Virus record (IMG/VR): IMGVR_UViG_3300031687_000102
Coordinates: 1 to 23,516 of that record
Reading direction: 5' to 3' (one strand)
Length of the DNA stretch: 23,516 nt
Source of the DNA: a virus
The translations under genes and the position numbers were made by a program. Shown one piece after another: positions 13,777-20,466 of this stretch; the stretch's first letter is position 1, and each line of letters begins with the position of its first letter. Below the pieces are notes generated by a model. That model saw only the letters and a program-made list of their open reading frames with translations, searched no databases and was not told the origin of the DNA.

Positions 13777-13992
13777 CTATCCGCCTTTTGCTAACTCATC
13801 AATTACGTCAAGTCCACCTTCTATCTTAGCTAGGTATTCTTTCTGTCTCTGAAGTTGTCCTTCAAGCACAGTTATCTGTTGTTCAATTTCTACCTGTTGC
13901 TGTATAAGGTTATTCTTCAATACTTGTGAGTGTGTTAATGTATCCATATTTTCTCCAAGCACACCAATTAAATCTTCTAAACCTTGTACCAT
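13777..13992 (-). CDS. Coiled-coil protein, 71 residues
   Basis: After a short N-terminal helix, residues 25-60 (LKNNLIQQQVEIEQQITVLE onward to LAKIEGG) form an obvious heptad-rich coiled coil with many Gln and Glu. The start overlaps the stop of the preceding gene by one base (TGATG-type junction), and the next gene begins one base after its stop. A structural or scaffolding role is possible; no family is recognised. Confidence 0.75.
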   Translation of the reverse strand: MVQGLEDLIGVLGENMDTLTHSQVLKNNLIQQQVEIEQQITVLEGQLQRQKEYLAKIEGGLDVIDELAKGG

Positions 13993-14219
13993 CAGTCATC
14001 TCCATTGAGTCTGTAGGCGTTTAAAAGCTGTGTGCTACCGTTTTTCTTAATCATTCGTAAATTTCTGCGAAGATGAGACTTATCCTTAGCCTTGTTTAAC
14101 CATGCTAATTTCTTATCGTCGTCCCAATCTGCTGGCATAGTTACTCTCATACCATCAATTTCGTACGCACGAACGCCTTCTTCTTCTACAATGTTCTCTC
14201 TAATGGTCTCTTTTGCCAT
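13992..14219 (-). CDS. Hypothetical protein, 75 residues
   Basis: The product begins MAKETIRENIVEEEGVRAYE, has VTMPADWDDDKKLAWLNKAK (27-46) and a basic RRNLRMIKK segment. It is the first gene after the structured leader at 14223-14428, with AGGAGAAG 5-8 nt before the ATG, so its translation may be controlled by that leader. I do not recognise the family. Confidence 0.75.
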   Translation of the reverse strand: MAKETIRENIVEEEGVRAYEIDGMRVTMPADWDDDKKLAWLNKAKDKSHLRRNLRMIKKNGSTQLLNAYRLNGDD

Positions 14220-14222
14220 TAT

Positions 14223-14470
14223 GCTTCTCCTAAAAGAAAGAAACTGACACTCAATCCTCTAGGAACCCGCGATGGGAGCCTTGGCGAGGCAGGTACATAT
14301 GGGTAAGTCATTAGCCTTATACTGTTTTTAGTGTGTTACTAACTTATTTAGCGTTTACACGCAAAGTATATATTAAAGCTGTGTATTCCTACTCTTCTGT
14401 TCACTTGTCCTGAGTGTCAGTCTCTTAAACTGCTTAAGCTATAATTTTATTTATAACTTTATTTTTTTAT
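14223..14470 (-). ncRNA. Structured 5' leader or non-coding RNA
   Basis: About 250 nt without a gene follow promoter P5. On the RNA, GAGACTGACACTCA (complement of 14411-14424) pairs with TGAGTGTCAGTTTC (complement of 14239-14252) as an unbroken 14-bp stem with one G-U, enclosing about 158 nt. Inside are short hairpins: GCGT-gtaa-ACGC, TTAGT-aacac-ACTAA, TAAG...CTTA, AGGC...GCCT and CCC...GGG. A further hairpin CTTAA...TTAAG precedes the stem. The closing stem ends about 10 nt before the ribosome binding site of the next gene. It does not match tmRNA, 6S, RNase P or a riboswitch I know. It could be a cis-regulator or a processed small RNA. Confidence 0.65.
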
Positions 14471-14477
14471 TATGTAT

Positions 14478-14517
14478 ATTATACACAATATTTAAAGTTC
14501 TGTCAAGAACTATTTTT
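14478..14517 (-). promoter_or_regulatory. Promoter P5 (structured leader and small-gene block)
   Basis: TTGACA (14501-14506), 17 bp, TATAAT (14478-14483), with AAAAATAGTTC abutting the -35. It lies just after the holin-like gene. The predicted start is near 14471, giving a leader of about 250 nt, the longest in the window. Confidence 0.9.
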
Positions 14518-14532
14518 GGTTTCGTATAGGTA

Positions 14533-14910
14533 CTACTTGCTGTTTATCTTATCTTTCGCTGTTCCAGCGTATAATCCAAACCAAGCTGCACCAGCTCCTA
14601 CCACAATCGAGATAAGTCCTGATTGCTCCAATGTAGGTACTGCCAATTCCATGAACCAAAAAGTACAATAGTATAACAAATACATATAAACTGATAGGAA
14701 TAGTCGGGGGAATATTCTCCATGAGTCTATCATTTGTGAAAACCATATTGCTTTCTGCCAAGGATTATCTGGCTCTTTATCATTCTCAAGTTGTCTGATA
14801 TTTTCTTTTAATTCTCCAATCTCAGATACCATCGCCATGAATTTGTTAAGGTCAATCTCGACTTCGTTCCTAGACATATCGCCTGAGAACTGTTCACTAG
14901 GTTGTGCCAT
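14533..14910 (-). CDS. Holin candidate, two membrane helices
   Basis: The 125-residue protein has a polar, helical N-terminus (about 1-60, with a coiled-coil-like EIGELKENIRQLEND) and two hydrophobic segments: about 69-90 (LFLSVYMYLLYYCTFWFM) and 99-115 (GLISIVVGAGAAWFGLY), followed by a charged tail AKDKINSK. The GAGAAWFGLYAGT end resembles holin-like proteins of marine phages, from memory. It lies in the same block as the lysozyme and spanin genes but about 3.4 kb further on, so the lysis genes are not contiguous. It overlaps the cupin-type oxygenase gene by 14 nt. Other membrane roles remain possible. Confidence 0.6.
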   Translation of the reverse strand: MAQPSEQFSGDMSRNEVEIDLNKFMAMVSEIGELKENIRQLENDKEPDNPWQKAIWFSQMIDSWRIFPRLFLSVYMYLLYYCTFWFMELAVPTLEQSGLISIVVGAGAAWFGLYAGTAKDKINSK

Positions 14911-15598
14911 TTATATCTCCAATCCAGTCCAACCATTCTTCCCTCCATGTACCCTTCTTATGTGTGGAAGGAGGGTTGAAATGAAAAGAGATTGATATTC
15001 GTGGTCCTAGGGTTTCTACCCTGTGGTACAGTTTAGGTGGTAGGAACAGTAAGTCCCCTTCACTTAAATCTATACATTTATTAACTGTTGCTTGCTCGGG
15101 CTTACATTCGTACTCATATTCATTATATATGTACCAACGAACTGTCCCCCTTACATGAAACAGGAAGTTTTCGGTAGTATCAGCATGTATTGGAAAACAT
15201 CTTGCGTCCTTTTTACTAGACATATAAATGTTTGCCTGCCCTCTACCATAGTATTCTTCAAAGTCACGGCACTGGTTCCACATACTTTTGTTCAAAAACT
15301 CACTTAGTGAGAGAACAAATGACGAACCTTCCCACCATTTCTTGAAGACATCTTTCTTTTGTAACTTAAATCTTTCTTTCTTATGACAGTACTTCCTACC
15401 AGTCTTATAATCAATTATTTGTAACTGAGGCATTCTGTCATGACCGCTTAGTCCATAAGAGTTTAGATAATTATCTGCTTCTTTCCAACTAAAGTAATCT
15501 TTAAAGATTGGCTCTTCACTTTTTACAACGAACCATTGATCGGTTCTAATTTTTTTAAATTCCTCTAAAGGCATCTGTACTAACTTTTCTAGCTTCAT
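14897..15598 (-). CDS. JmjC/cupin-type Fe(II)/2OG oxygenase
   Basis: The 233-residue protein has a C-terminal cupin core. The metal-binding motif is FPIHADTTENFLFHVRG (H138, D140), followed by the G-x-GDLLFLPPKLYHRVETLG element (D182, H192) and a final strand ISISFHFNPP. This is the layout of JmjC/Cupin_4 hydroxylases, which act on proteins such as ribosomal proteins, or on small molecules. The N-terminal 110 residues are helical and basic, with KKERFKLQKKDVFKKWW. It is coupled at both ends (4-nt overlap upstream, 14 nt downstream). The substrate is not deducible. Confidence 0.75.
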   Translation of the reverse strand: MKLEKLVQMPLEEFKKIRTDQWFVVKSEEPIFKDYFSWKEADNYLNSYGLSGHDRMPQLQIIDYKTGRKYCHKKERFKLQKKDVFKKWWEGSSFVLSLSEFLNKSMWNQCRDFEEYYGRGQANIYMSSKKDARCFPIHADTTENFLFHVRGTVRWYIYNEYEYECKPEQATVNKCIDLSEGDLLFLPPKLYHRVETLGPRISISFHFNPPSTHKKGTWREEWLDWIGDINGTT

Positions 15599-15777
15599 TC
15601 AAATATTCCTATTGCGAACTGTATTGTAGCAAAAGCTAATAGCATAGCTCCGAATACACAGGCTTGAATTATTGTTGCCCAGAAGATTTGTTTCATAGGG
15701 TGTACTTCTACTATCTTCTCCATCCATTCCTCTGAGGGTGATAGATTTACAACTTGTAGTATCTTCTTTTCTATCAT
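15595..15777 (-). CDS. Small single-pass membrane protein
   Basis: The 60-residue protein has a soluble N-terminus (MIEKKILQVVNLSPSEEWME) and one hydrophobic helix near 31-57 (IFWATIIQACVFGAMLLAFA onward to IGIF). It overlaps the oxygenase genes on both sides by 4 nt (ATGA type). Its size and position suggest a membrane anchor or a small lysis accessory, but no family is recognised. Confidence 0.7.
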   Translation of the reverse strand: MIEKKILQVVNLSPSEEWMEKIVEVHPMKQIFWATIIQACVFGAMLLAFATIQFAIGIFE

Positions 15778-16340
15778 GTCTCTAGCAAACTATCTTTGTC
15801 CAGAAACCATACTACTAAAGAATCTCTGTACCCTTCAAATACTGGTAACACTTGGTGTTCTACATTTGGTTGAAATAGTAGCACCTGTCTCTTTGCTAGT
15901 TTAACTACTGTCTTTTGACCTACCATTTCGACTTCGCCAGGTATAACTCTATTTGGTAATTTAAACTCCATATCCCCACCTTCGTACTCGCTAGGGTCGT
16001 TTAACAAGCAGGACATACTTAGCTTTCTGTATCCTCTACCTGAACCATCAGTATGCCACTTATAAAAGTGTCCTCTGCCGTATCTAGCAATTTGTAAAAT
16101 TTCTGGAGTATAGTTTGGATAACCATTGTCGTTTATGAACTCTTCCATTAGCATTATGCCTTTGGGCTGTGCTGCCCCTTCCTTTTTTGCTCTCTGAATA
16201 TATCGGCACTCAGTCTTTCTAAACTCAGGGTCTAGCCCTCTTGCTGTGTACCCCTCCATCGCTAGGTGAGTATCAAATGTACCCCTACATATATCGAATA
16301 GCTCCTGAGGTAATGGAGCGTCTAACTTTTCAAACATCAT
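15774..16340 (-). CDS. Fe(II)/2OG dioxygenase, prolyl-4-hydroxylase-like
   Basis: The 188-residue enzyme shows the full motif set: YGRGHFYKWHTDGS (H96, D98), LNDPSEYEGGDMEF, and VEHQVLPVFEGYRDSLVVWF (H162, R172 for 2-oxoglutarate). It resembles PKHD-type hydroxylases such as PiuC. It would hydroxylate a peptide or small molecule; the GT8-like gene directly upstream (4-nt overlap) could glycosylate a hydroxylated residue, although that pairing is inference. The only oddity is its MM start, where either Met could be used. Confidence 0.88.
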   Translation of the reverse strand: MMFEKLDAPLPQELFDICRGTFDTHLAMEGYTARGLDPEFRKTECRYIQRAKKEGAAQPKGIMLMEEFINDNGYPNYTPEILQIARYGRGHFYKWHTDGSGRGYRKLSMSCLLNDPSEYEGGDMEFKLPNRVIPGEVEMVGQKTVVKLAKRQVLLFQPNVEHQVLPVFEGYRDSLVVWFLDKDSLLET

Positions 16341-17122
16341 AGTAAATCTACTAAATCTTGTACCTTATACTGGAAATCCCATAGTTTATTAACTATATCC
16401 TCGCGTCTGTAGGTTGCTTTTGCGTGGCAGGAATACTTTGGATGCCATGGCTGAGAGGATAAAGAAGTAAAATGGACGTGCCATATTTGGTCTAAATCAT
16501 ACGATTCCTGGTCACCTCTATCTTTGGCAGGTCCGTCAGTAACATACCCATCAAAGCTGTTCCATCTACTATCAATTCGCTTGATAATAGTGTCTTCGGC
16601 TTTAACCCTATCTGGTGAGTGTACTGCCTTAGCAAATACATTCTTATAACCCCATTCAGTTGCTGCAATTACATCACAAGGTTCAATATACTTTCGTGCT
16701 TGTTGATTGTCAAATACAATAACAGAGTCACTAAACCAACCTCTTTCTAGGTCAGTTCCTTTGTGTATCTTAGGATTCATATTGAGTGTGTCCCAGACCA
16801 TTCCAAAAGCACAACCATCAAGGTTAGTGTCCCATAACATGCCTATGTCTCTGAGATTCATTTGGTCTACGTCCATGTAGATTGCTCGTCCTGTAAAGTT
16901 GCACATCTCTGGGATTGCATACCGAAAACAAGTAAAGGGTGTTCCCCAACCATTCGTATTCCAGTCTTTAAACATACTGGGTCTCAAGAAGGTTATGTCT
17001 AATTTTCGGTCGGTATTCTGATGCAGGGAGTACACCAAAATTCTTTCTATCCATTTGTCTTCATACTCTGAAGTACCAACGAATATTCTTACTATATCTT
17101 CATCTATTGTTGTACCTTTCAT
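16337..17122 (-). CDS. GT8-like glycosyltransferase
   Basis: The 261-residue protein begins with a Rossmann-type strand, VRIFVGTSEYED, and has the DxD metal and nucleotide-sugar site in RAIYMDVDQ (D84, D86), preceded by TPFTCFRYAIPEM as in family 8 glycosyltransferases. A C-terminal IWHVHFTSLSSQPWHPKY supplies conserved His and Trp residues. It would transfer a sugar from UDP- or GDP-sugar to an unknown acceptor, perhaps a virion protein, host glycan or DNA base. It overlaps the oxygenase after it and the unknown gene before it by 4 nt each, so these are co-translated. Confidence 0.75.
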   Translation of the reverse strand: MKGTTIDEDIVRIFVGTSEYEDKWIERILVYSLHQNTDRKLDITFLRPSMFKDWNTNGWGTPFTCFRYAIPEMCNFTGRAIYMDVDQMNLRDIGMLWDTNLDGCAFGMVWDTLNMNPKIHKGTDLERGWFSDSVIVFDNQQARKYIEPCDVIAATEWGYKNVFAKAVHSPDRVKAEDTIIKRIDSRWNSFDGYVTDGPAKDRGDQESYDLDQIWHVHFTSLSSQPWHPKYSCHAKATYRREDIVNKLWDFQYKVQDLVDLL

Positions 17123-17706
17123 ACTTTCTCTCCGATTACTTTTTCGTATTGACTTAATAGATCTTCTGAAAGCTTCTTACTAGCATCTACTTTGTAGTAA
17201 AAGAATAGTGTTCCTTCTTTGGGGTAGTAGTTCATGATTCTACCTCCTGGAAATAGTGGCTTCTCTTGCTCTGCTACTGTGAATCCAAAGCTATCTGAGT
17301 CTTTCCAATTCATCAATTCAGGACTATGTAACCACATAGCTCGTTGCGCTGATTTCCTATTCTGTTCTAGCTCTTTTCCACTTCGAATTGCCGCGTAAGC
17401 TCCATGAGATTCTAGCGTAATTATGCCTGAGTCTGTTGGTAAGGGTTGTACTACTGAGTATTTATTACACTTGACTAGTGTTAAGGTCGAAATCACAGCG
17501 TCTTCTAGACCTGTGTGTTTTCGTAATTCTTTGAACATTCGCTCCTGATACCTTTTACTAAAGAAAGGGAAAGAGGAGCGATATGCTATGTTTGGTGTTA
17601 GACTGTAGAAAGTATATGAATCTGCGTGGATAAATCTCCAGTCTGTTTCTGGATTCATATATTTAAGGGCTTCGTCTGCTAAGTCATTAAAAAGTTGGTA
17701 GTTCAT
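17119..17706 (-). CDS. Hypothetical protein, 195 residues
   Basis: No family is recognised. The sequence is mixed alpha/beta with many aromatics (DSYTFYSLTPNIAYRSSFPF near 29-48, and GTLFFYYKVD near the end) and strands ISTLTLVKCNKYSVV and SGIITLESHGAYAAI. No signal peptide or membrane helix is visible. It overlaps the GT8-like gene by 4 nt and starts 4 nt after the previous gene, without a clear ribosome binding site, so it probably depends on coupling. It may take part in the same modification step as its glycosyltransferase neighbour. Confidence 0.75.
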   Translation of the reverse strand: MNYQLFNDLADEALKYMNPETDWRFIHADSYTFYSLTPNIAYRSSFPFFSKRYQERMFKELRKHTGLEDAVISTLTLVKCNKYSVVQPLPTDSGIITLESHGAYAAIRSGKELEQNRKSAQRAMWLHSPELMNWKDSDSFGFTVAEQEKPLFPGGRIMNYYPKEGTLFFYYKVDASKKLSEDLLSQYEKVIGEKV

Positions 17707-17710
17707 TCAT

Positions 17711-18364
17711 TTAGTACGTGGTAATAAGTTTAAGGGCAGCATCAACATCATGTTGGTACTTCTCAGGGATACTCAAATCTATGACAACTCGGGGGCGGCT
17801 TCCTGTATTGCAATCTGCAAACCAAGTATCGCCCTCTTTTCCATGATGACCGCTTATACATGTCCAGTTTCCTGCACCTGTAGAATGACTCTGGTCTTTT
17901 ACAGTTGTTTGTCTTTTTCCTTCAACTTCTATCGAATAACCACTACCACCATTATAAATAAATCTAATGTAGCATCTTGGTTTATTTTTAGAGTTGCTCC
18001 ACCCTGTGAATCCCCATCTGGGTGGCATTACAGTTAAGGTATCGTAATACCACTGCTTATTTTGCTGATAATTGTCTGCGTCCATGCCGTTCTGAAAGTA
18101 TTTTAGGAAGAAGAATTTTTCAGTCCTAAGTCTTTTCTTAAACGACCCGCCTCTCAGACCCACAATATTACCAGTATAATCTTGGTAATTGTGTGACTTA
18201 GGATAGCCGACAAAACTTGCGTCTGCCATGTGTACTTTAAGTGTTTTAAAGGTTAAGTCAGCTTTAGGCTGGGCTTCCCATGTGTGTGGCATTTGTATTA
18301 AGATTGTTGCAAAAGAGTCTAACTTCTGCAATATCTTAATGTTTTTAATTGGTATTTGTTTCAT
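17711..18364 (-). CDS. Hypothetical protein, 217 residues
   Basis: No family is recognised. The protein is rich in Gly, Trp and Tyr, with GGSFKKRLRTEKFFFLKYF (72-90), YIRFIYNGGSGYSIEVEGK and a His/Cys-containing stretch NWTCISGHHGKEGDTWFADC (166-185). A C-terminal helix (YQHDVDAALKLI) closes it. The start overlaps the o-spanin gene end by 20 nt. The beta-rich, glycine-rich make-up would suit a binding domain or virion protein, but nothing proves this. Confidence 0.75.
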   Translation of the reverse strand: MKQIPIKNIKILQKLDSFATILIQMPHTWEAQPKADLTFKTLKVHMADASFVGYPKSHNYQDYTGNIVGLRGGSFKKRLRTEKFFFLKYFQNGMDADNYQQNKQWYYDTLTVMPPRWGFTGWSNSKNKPRCYIRFIYNGGSGYSIEVEGKRQTTVKDQSHSTGAGNWTCISGHHGKEGDTWFADCNTGSRPRVVIDLSIPEKYQHDVDAALKLITTY

Positions 18365-18734
18365 TTTTCAAAGCTTCTGGGTCTGTTACCTTTTCATAGT
18401 AAACTACGACCTCTTTGAGTTCAGTTATATATCGCTTAAGTTCTTGCATATTATAACTCATCAACTCGTAATCAGGGATAGACATAGCCACGAATACTAT
18501 CTGGCCATGCTCCTTAGTCAACCTGTCGTGAAACTCTAATATATTCTTATCTGAAACAACGTACCACATAGGCTCTTTCAAGTCTATTGCTCTAGGCATT
18601 ATGGGTTGTGTTATAACCCTATCCATAGGTTTTGCTGTTACTTCAATTTGTTTTGGACTTAGTAGACTGCAACTCGACACCATCATCGAGAGAGTCAATA
18701 GTCCTACTAATTGCTTCGATTGATTCAAATACAT
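18345..18734 (-). CDS. Outer-membrane spanin subunit (Rz1-like lipoprotein)
   Basis: The 129-residue protein has an N-terminal lipoprotein signal, GLLTLSMMVSSC, with the lipidated cysteine at C22, and then a proline-containing periplasmic part. Its start lies inside the i-spanin gene in another frame (92-nt overlap), the classic nested Rz/Rz1 arrangement; AAGGGAAC precedes the ATG. With the Rz-like partner it would fuse inner and outer membranes at lysis. Rz1 proteins are usually shorter and more proline-rich, so the C-terminal 60 residues, which are charged and helical, are an extension. Confidence 0.7.
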   Translation of the reverse strand: MYLNQSKQLVGLLTLSMMVSSCSLLSPKQIEVTAKPMDRVITQPIMPRAIDLKEPMWYVVSDKNILEFHDRLTKEHGQIVFVAMSIPDYELMSYNMQELKRYITELKEVVVYYEKVTDPEALKNETNTN

Positions 18735-19047
18735 TTTTAGTTCCCTTGTTGATTCTAGGCTCTAGCATACCCGGCTTTGCCGCTGCTAGTTTGGTTAAAT
18801 TATGACGTTTAAATATATCTAAATATCTATTCATCTCCATCTGTGTTGCTTGGGACTTAGCCTGAAGTTCCCCGAGCGACTTTGTTTGTAATGCAAAATC
18901 ATTCTGCATTGTCTCTATCGCAAGTTCTTGCGTTTGTACAGCACCTTCCAGCGCTGAATTGTTAGCTGTTAAGACCTGGTTGGCGGTATATAAATACCAA
19001 CTTCCTAGACTTAATACTACTATTACTCCTATCAATAATTGATTCAT
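18643..19047 (-). CDS. Inner-membrane spanin subunit (Rz-like)
   Basis: The 134-residue protein has an N-terminal membrane anchor (LLIGVIVVLSLGSWYLYTA, 4-22) followed by a long Gln/Glu-rich coiled coil (about 23-80: LTANNSALEGAVQTQELAIE and onward). This is the type II topology of i-spanins, with the coil in the periplasm. It overlaps the lipoprotein gene and lies two genes after the lysozyme, so it belongs to the lysis set. Confidence 0.78.
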   Translation of the reverse strand: MNQLLIGVIVVLSLGSWYLYTANQVLTANNSALEGAVQTQELAIETMQNDFALQTKSLGELQAKSQATQMEMNRYLDIFKRHNLTKLAAAKPGMLEPRINKGTKNVFESIEAISRTIDSLDDGVELQSTKSKTN

Positions 19048-19328
19048 AATTGTTCTATCCTGTAGTTCAACCCATCAGCGCCTCTTATTTCTATAAGGTC
19101 GCCATCATCATTGTAAAATTTGAGGAAATTGGGTTGTCTTTTCACAAACTTTTTAACTATATAAGTTCTATCGTCTGCATCGCCAAATGTTTGGTTATAA
19201 CTAACTACTAGAGTATATCTCGGAAACATTGCATACTTAAGCCAATAATACAACCATTTTACTACTTTCCAAATAGGAAGGTAAACTTTTGACAGATAGT
19301 TGTTAATTTGCTTGAAGAAGGCTTTCAT
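19044..19328 (-). CDS. Small basic protein with amphipathic membrane segment
   Basis: The 94-residue product lies between the lysozyme and spanin genes, overlapping each by 4 nt. Its N-terminus (YLPIWKVVKWLYYWLKYAMF, 16-35) is hydrophobic, aromatic and basic and could insert into or lie on the membrane. The rest is a polar beta-type domain (YTLVVSYNQTFGDADD..., EIRGADGLNYRIEQL). Its position suggests a role in lysis control, perhaps as a holin-like or antiholin-like factor, but no family is recognised. Confidence 0.7.
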   Translation of the reverse strand: MKAFFKQINNYLSKVYLPIWKVVKWLYYWLKYAMFPRYTLVVSYNQTFGDADDRTYIVKKFVKRQPNFLKFYNDDGDLIEIRGADGLNYRIEQL

Positions 19329-19750
19329 AAGGCAAATAAATCAGCCTCAGCCTGTCTTCGTCTGGTCAGTCCTTCTAGGACTTTTCCGCCTGCTTTGTTC
19401 CATCTTAGCATTTGTGCTGGCACGCCTGCATAATCACCTGAGTTTAGTACTTTCAAAAGTGTACTTGCGTTCAAGTTCCCGCTACCTAAATTGTATACCC
19501 ATGATACCATTGCATCAAATTGGTTTTGTGTTAGGTCTACTTTGACTGCATTGTTGATATAGTTTTCATACTCTACCATTTCTTCAATTAACATTCTGTT
19601 AGCTGTAAGCGCAGTTATTTCATCGCCTTCTGAGACGCCTTTAATGTGACCATAGCCAATAGTCCATACACCTGCTGGACATTTATATGCCTTTAATTCA
19701 AGCCCTTCAAAGTGCTTGATTAAGTCTTGTCCTGTGTCGCTTAATTTCAT
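19325..19750 (-). CDS. Endolysin, phage-type lysozyme (GH24)
   Basis: The 141-residue muramidase cleaves the N-acetylmuramic acid-N-acetylglucosamine bond of peptidoglycan. Catalytic residues follow the E-x8-C-x5-T version of the T4-type triad: E15 (FEG), C24 (YKCPAG) and T30 (WTIGYGH); a cysteine replaces the usual aspartate, as in many phage endolysins. The C-terminal GLTRRRQAEADLF is typical of the family. It has no signal or anchor sequence, so release needs a holin. AGGA lies upstream of the ATG; the gene follows Hsp20 after a short GC-rich hairpin. Confidence 0.95.
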   Translation of the reverse strand: MKLSDTGQDLIKHFEGLELKAYKCPAGVWTIGYGHIKGVSEGDEITALTANRMLIEEMVEYENYINNAVKVDLTQNQFDAMVSWVYNLGSGNLNASTLLKVLNSGDYAGVPAQMLRWNKAGGKVLEGLTRRRQAEADLFAL

Positions 19751-19782
19751 AATTTATTATCCTTTTTTTCTGTGGAGGAATA

Positions 19783-19799
19783 GGGGAGACTAGCTCCCC
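19783..19799 (-). terminator. Weak hairpin between Hsp20 and lysozyme genes
   Basis: GGGGAG / CTCCCC with a 5-nt loop lies just after the Hsp20 stop. No T-run follows on the minus strand, so it is a poor intrinsic terminator and more likely slows RNase decay or tunes readthrough into the lysis genes. Confidence 0.4.
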
Positions 19800-19807
19800 C
19801 ATAAGTT

Positions 19808-20191
19808 TTAGTCGATATCGAACTGAACCTCGTTGCTCTCGTCTTTCGTGATATTGACTGTAAGGAGTCCATCTTTTAATTTGATGGAATCTACCTTTAG
19901 GTCGGAATTGAGGACGAATGTCTTGTCAAATGACTTTGCACTCAGTCCTTGATGAATGAATGTATCACCCCCTGCTGTTGAGACTCCTATTACGCGTAGT
20001 TCGTTGTCTTTCTGAACTACTGATAATTGTTTCTTACTCCAACCAGGCACAGCGATTTCAAGTTTGAATCCACTTTTGCCCTCCACTATGTTATATCTGG
20101 GATAGTTGCTGTCCATTTGGTCGAACCAAGCTGGGTTATGCCCTAACCAGAAGTTTTTAAGTATTTCTCTGTGTAGTGTGTTTGCTACCAT
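19808..20191 (-). CDS. Hsp20-family small heat-shock protein
   Basis: The 127-residue chaperone has an alpha-crystallin domain from about 33 to 117: YNIVEGKSGFKLEIAVPGWS, ELRVIGVST, and the closing KLKDGLLTVNI with the conserved G-L-L. A short N-terminus rich in Trp/Phe and a C-terminal VQFDID (IXI-like) are typical oligomerisation elements. Small heat-shock proteins hold unfolding proteins; cyanophages and other marine phages often carry one, possibly for virion assembly. It is first in its operon and follows a structured 83-nt leader with GGAG before the ATG. Confidence 0.93.
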   Translation of the reverse strand: MVANTLHREILKNFWLGHNPAWFDQMDSNYPRYNIVEGKSGFKLEIAVPGWSKKQLSVVQKDNELRVIGVSTAGGDTFIHQGLSAKSFDKTFVLNSDLKVDSIKLKDGLLTVNITKDESNEVQFDID

Positions 20192-20205
20192 TGTTTTTCT
20201 CCATT

Positions 20206-20273
20206 GTGCCTTTCGGTCACGCTTACTGCCCTTTCGGTACAGTTGTTTTTTATTTCATAAGCTTTTTAGCTTA
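20206..20273 (-). promoter_or_regulatory. Structured leader of the Hsp20 mRNA
   Basis: The predicted RNA begins near 20274 with a hairpin at its very 5' end (TAAGCT-AAAA-AGCTTA, 20258-20273). Two hairpins with GAAA loops follow: CTGtaCC-GAAA-GGgCAG (20226-20242) and GTGaCC-GAAA-GGCAC (20206-20220). The last ends about 8 nt before the ribosome binding site. A 5'-terminal hairpin usually slows decay; the pair could also respond to temperature. Confidence 0.55.
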
Positions 20274-20280
20274 CATGATA

Positions 20281-20319
20281 ATTATAACAAATTTTAAGAT
20301 TGATGTCAAGAACTATTTT
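20281..20319 (-). promoter_or_regulatory. Promoter P6 (Hsp20/lysis block)
   Basis: TTGACA (20304-20309), 17 bp, TATAAT's complement at 20281-20286, with AAAATAGTTC next to the -35, touching the stop codon of the small membrane-protein gene. It drives Hsp20, lysis genes and the following modification genes. Confidence 0.9.
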
Positions 20320-20465
20320 CAATCATCATAATCTATCTTGCCCTGTTCACGCAAATAATCTAAGGTATCTGAAATACCTATTCGTTTTCCTACTGAATAA
20401 AAGATGCCGCTTAGGCATACTGCGACTACGAGCCATTGCAACTCGTTAAAACCGAATAATTCCAT
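20319..20465 (-). CDS. Small single-pass membrane protein, 48 residues
   Basis: A frame of MELFGFNELQWLVVAVCLSG and onward has one hydrophobic helix (11-26, ending FYSVG) and a soluble acidic end (DYLREQGKIDYDD). AGGA lies 8 nt before the ATG, inside the end of the upstream gene, and the stop touches promoter P6, so it exactly fills the gap. No family is recognised. Confidence 0.75.
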   Translation of the reverse strand: MELFGFNELQWLVVAVCLSGIFYSVGKRIGISDTLDYLREQGKIDYDD

Positions 20466-20466
20466 A

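Noticed and set aside
14223-14470. Folded leader as tmRNA, 6S RNA or retron msr-msd
   Set aside because: No tRNA-like end or tag frame, no 6S-type long bubble, and no reverse transcriptase gene in the window, although the paired ends recall retron a1/a2 repeats.
14549-14761. Minus-strand frame inside the holin candidate
   Set aside because: It is an out-of-frame copy of hydrophobic codons with no ribosome binding site or junction of its own.
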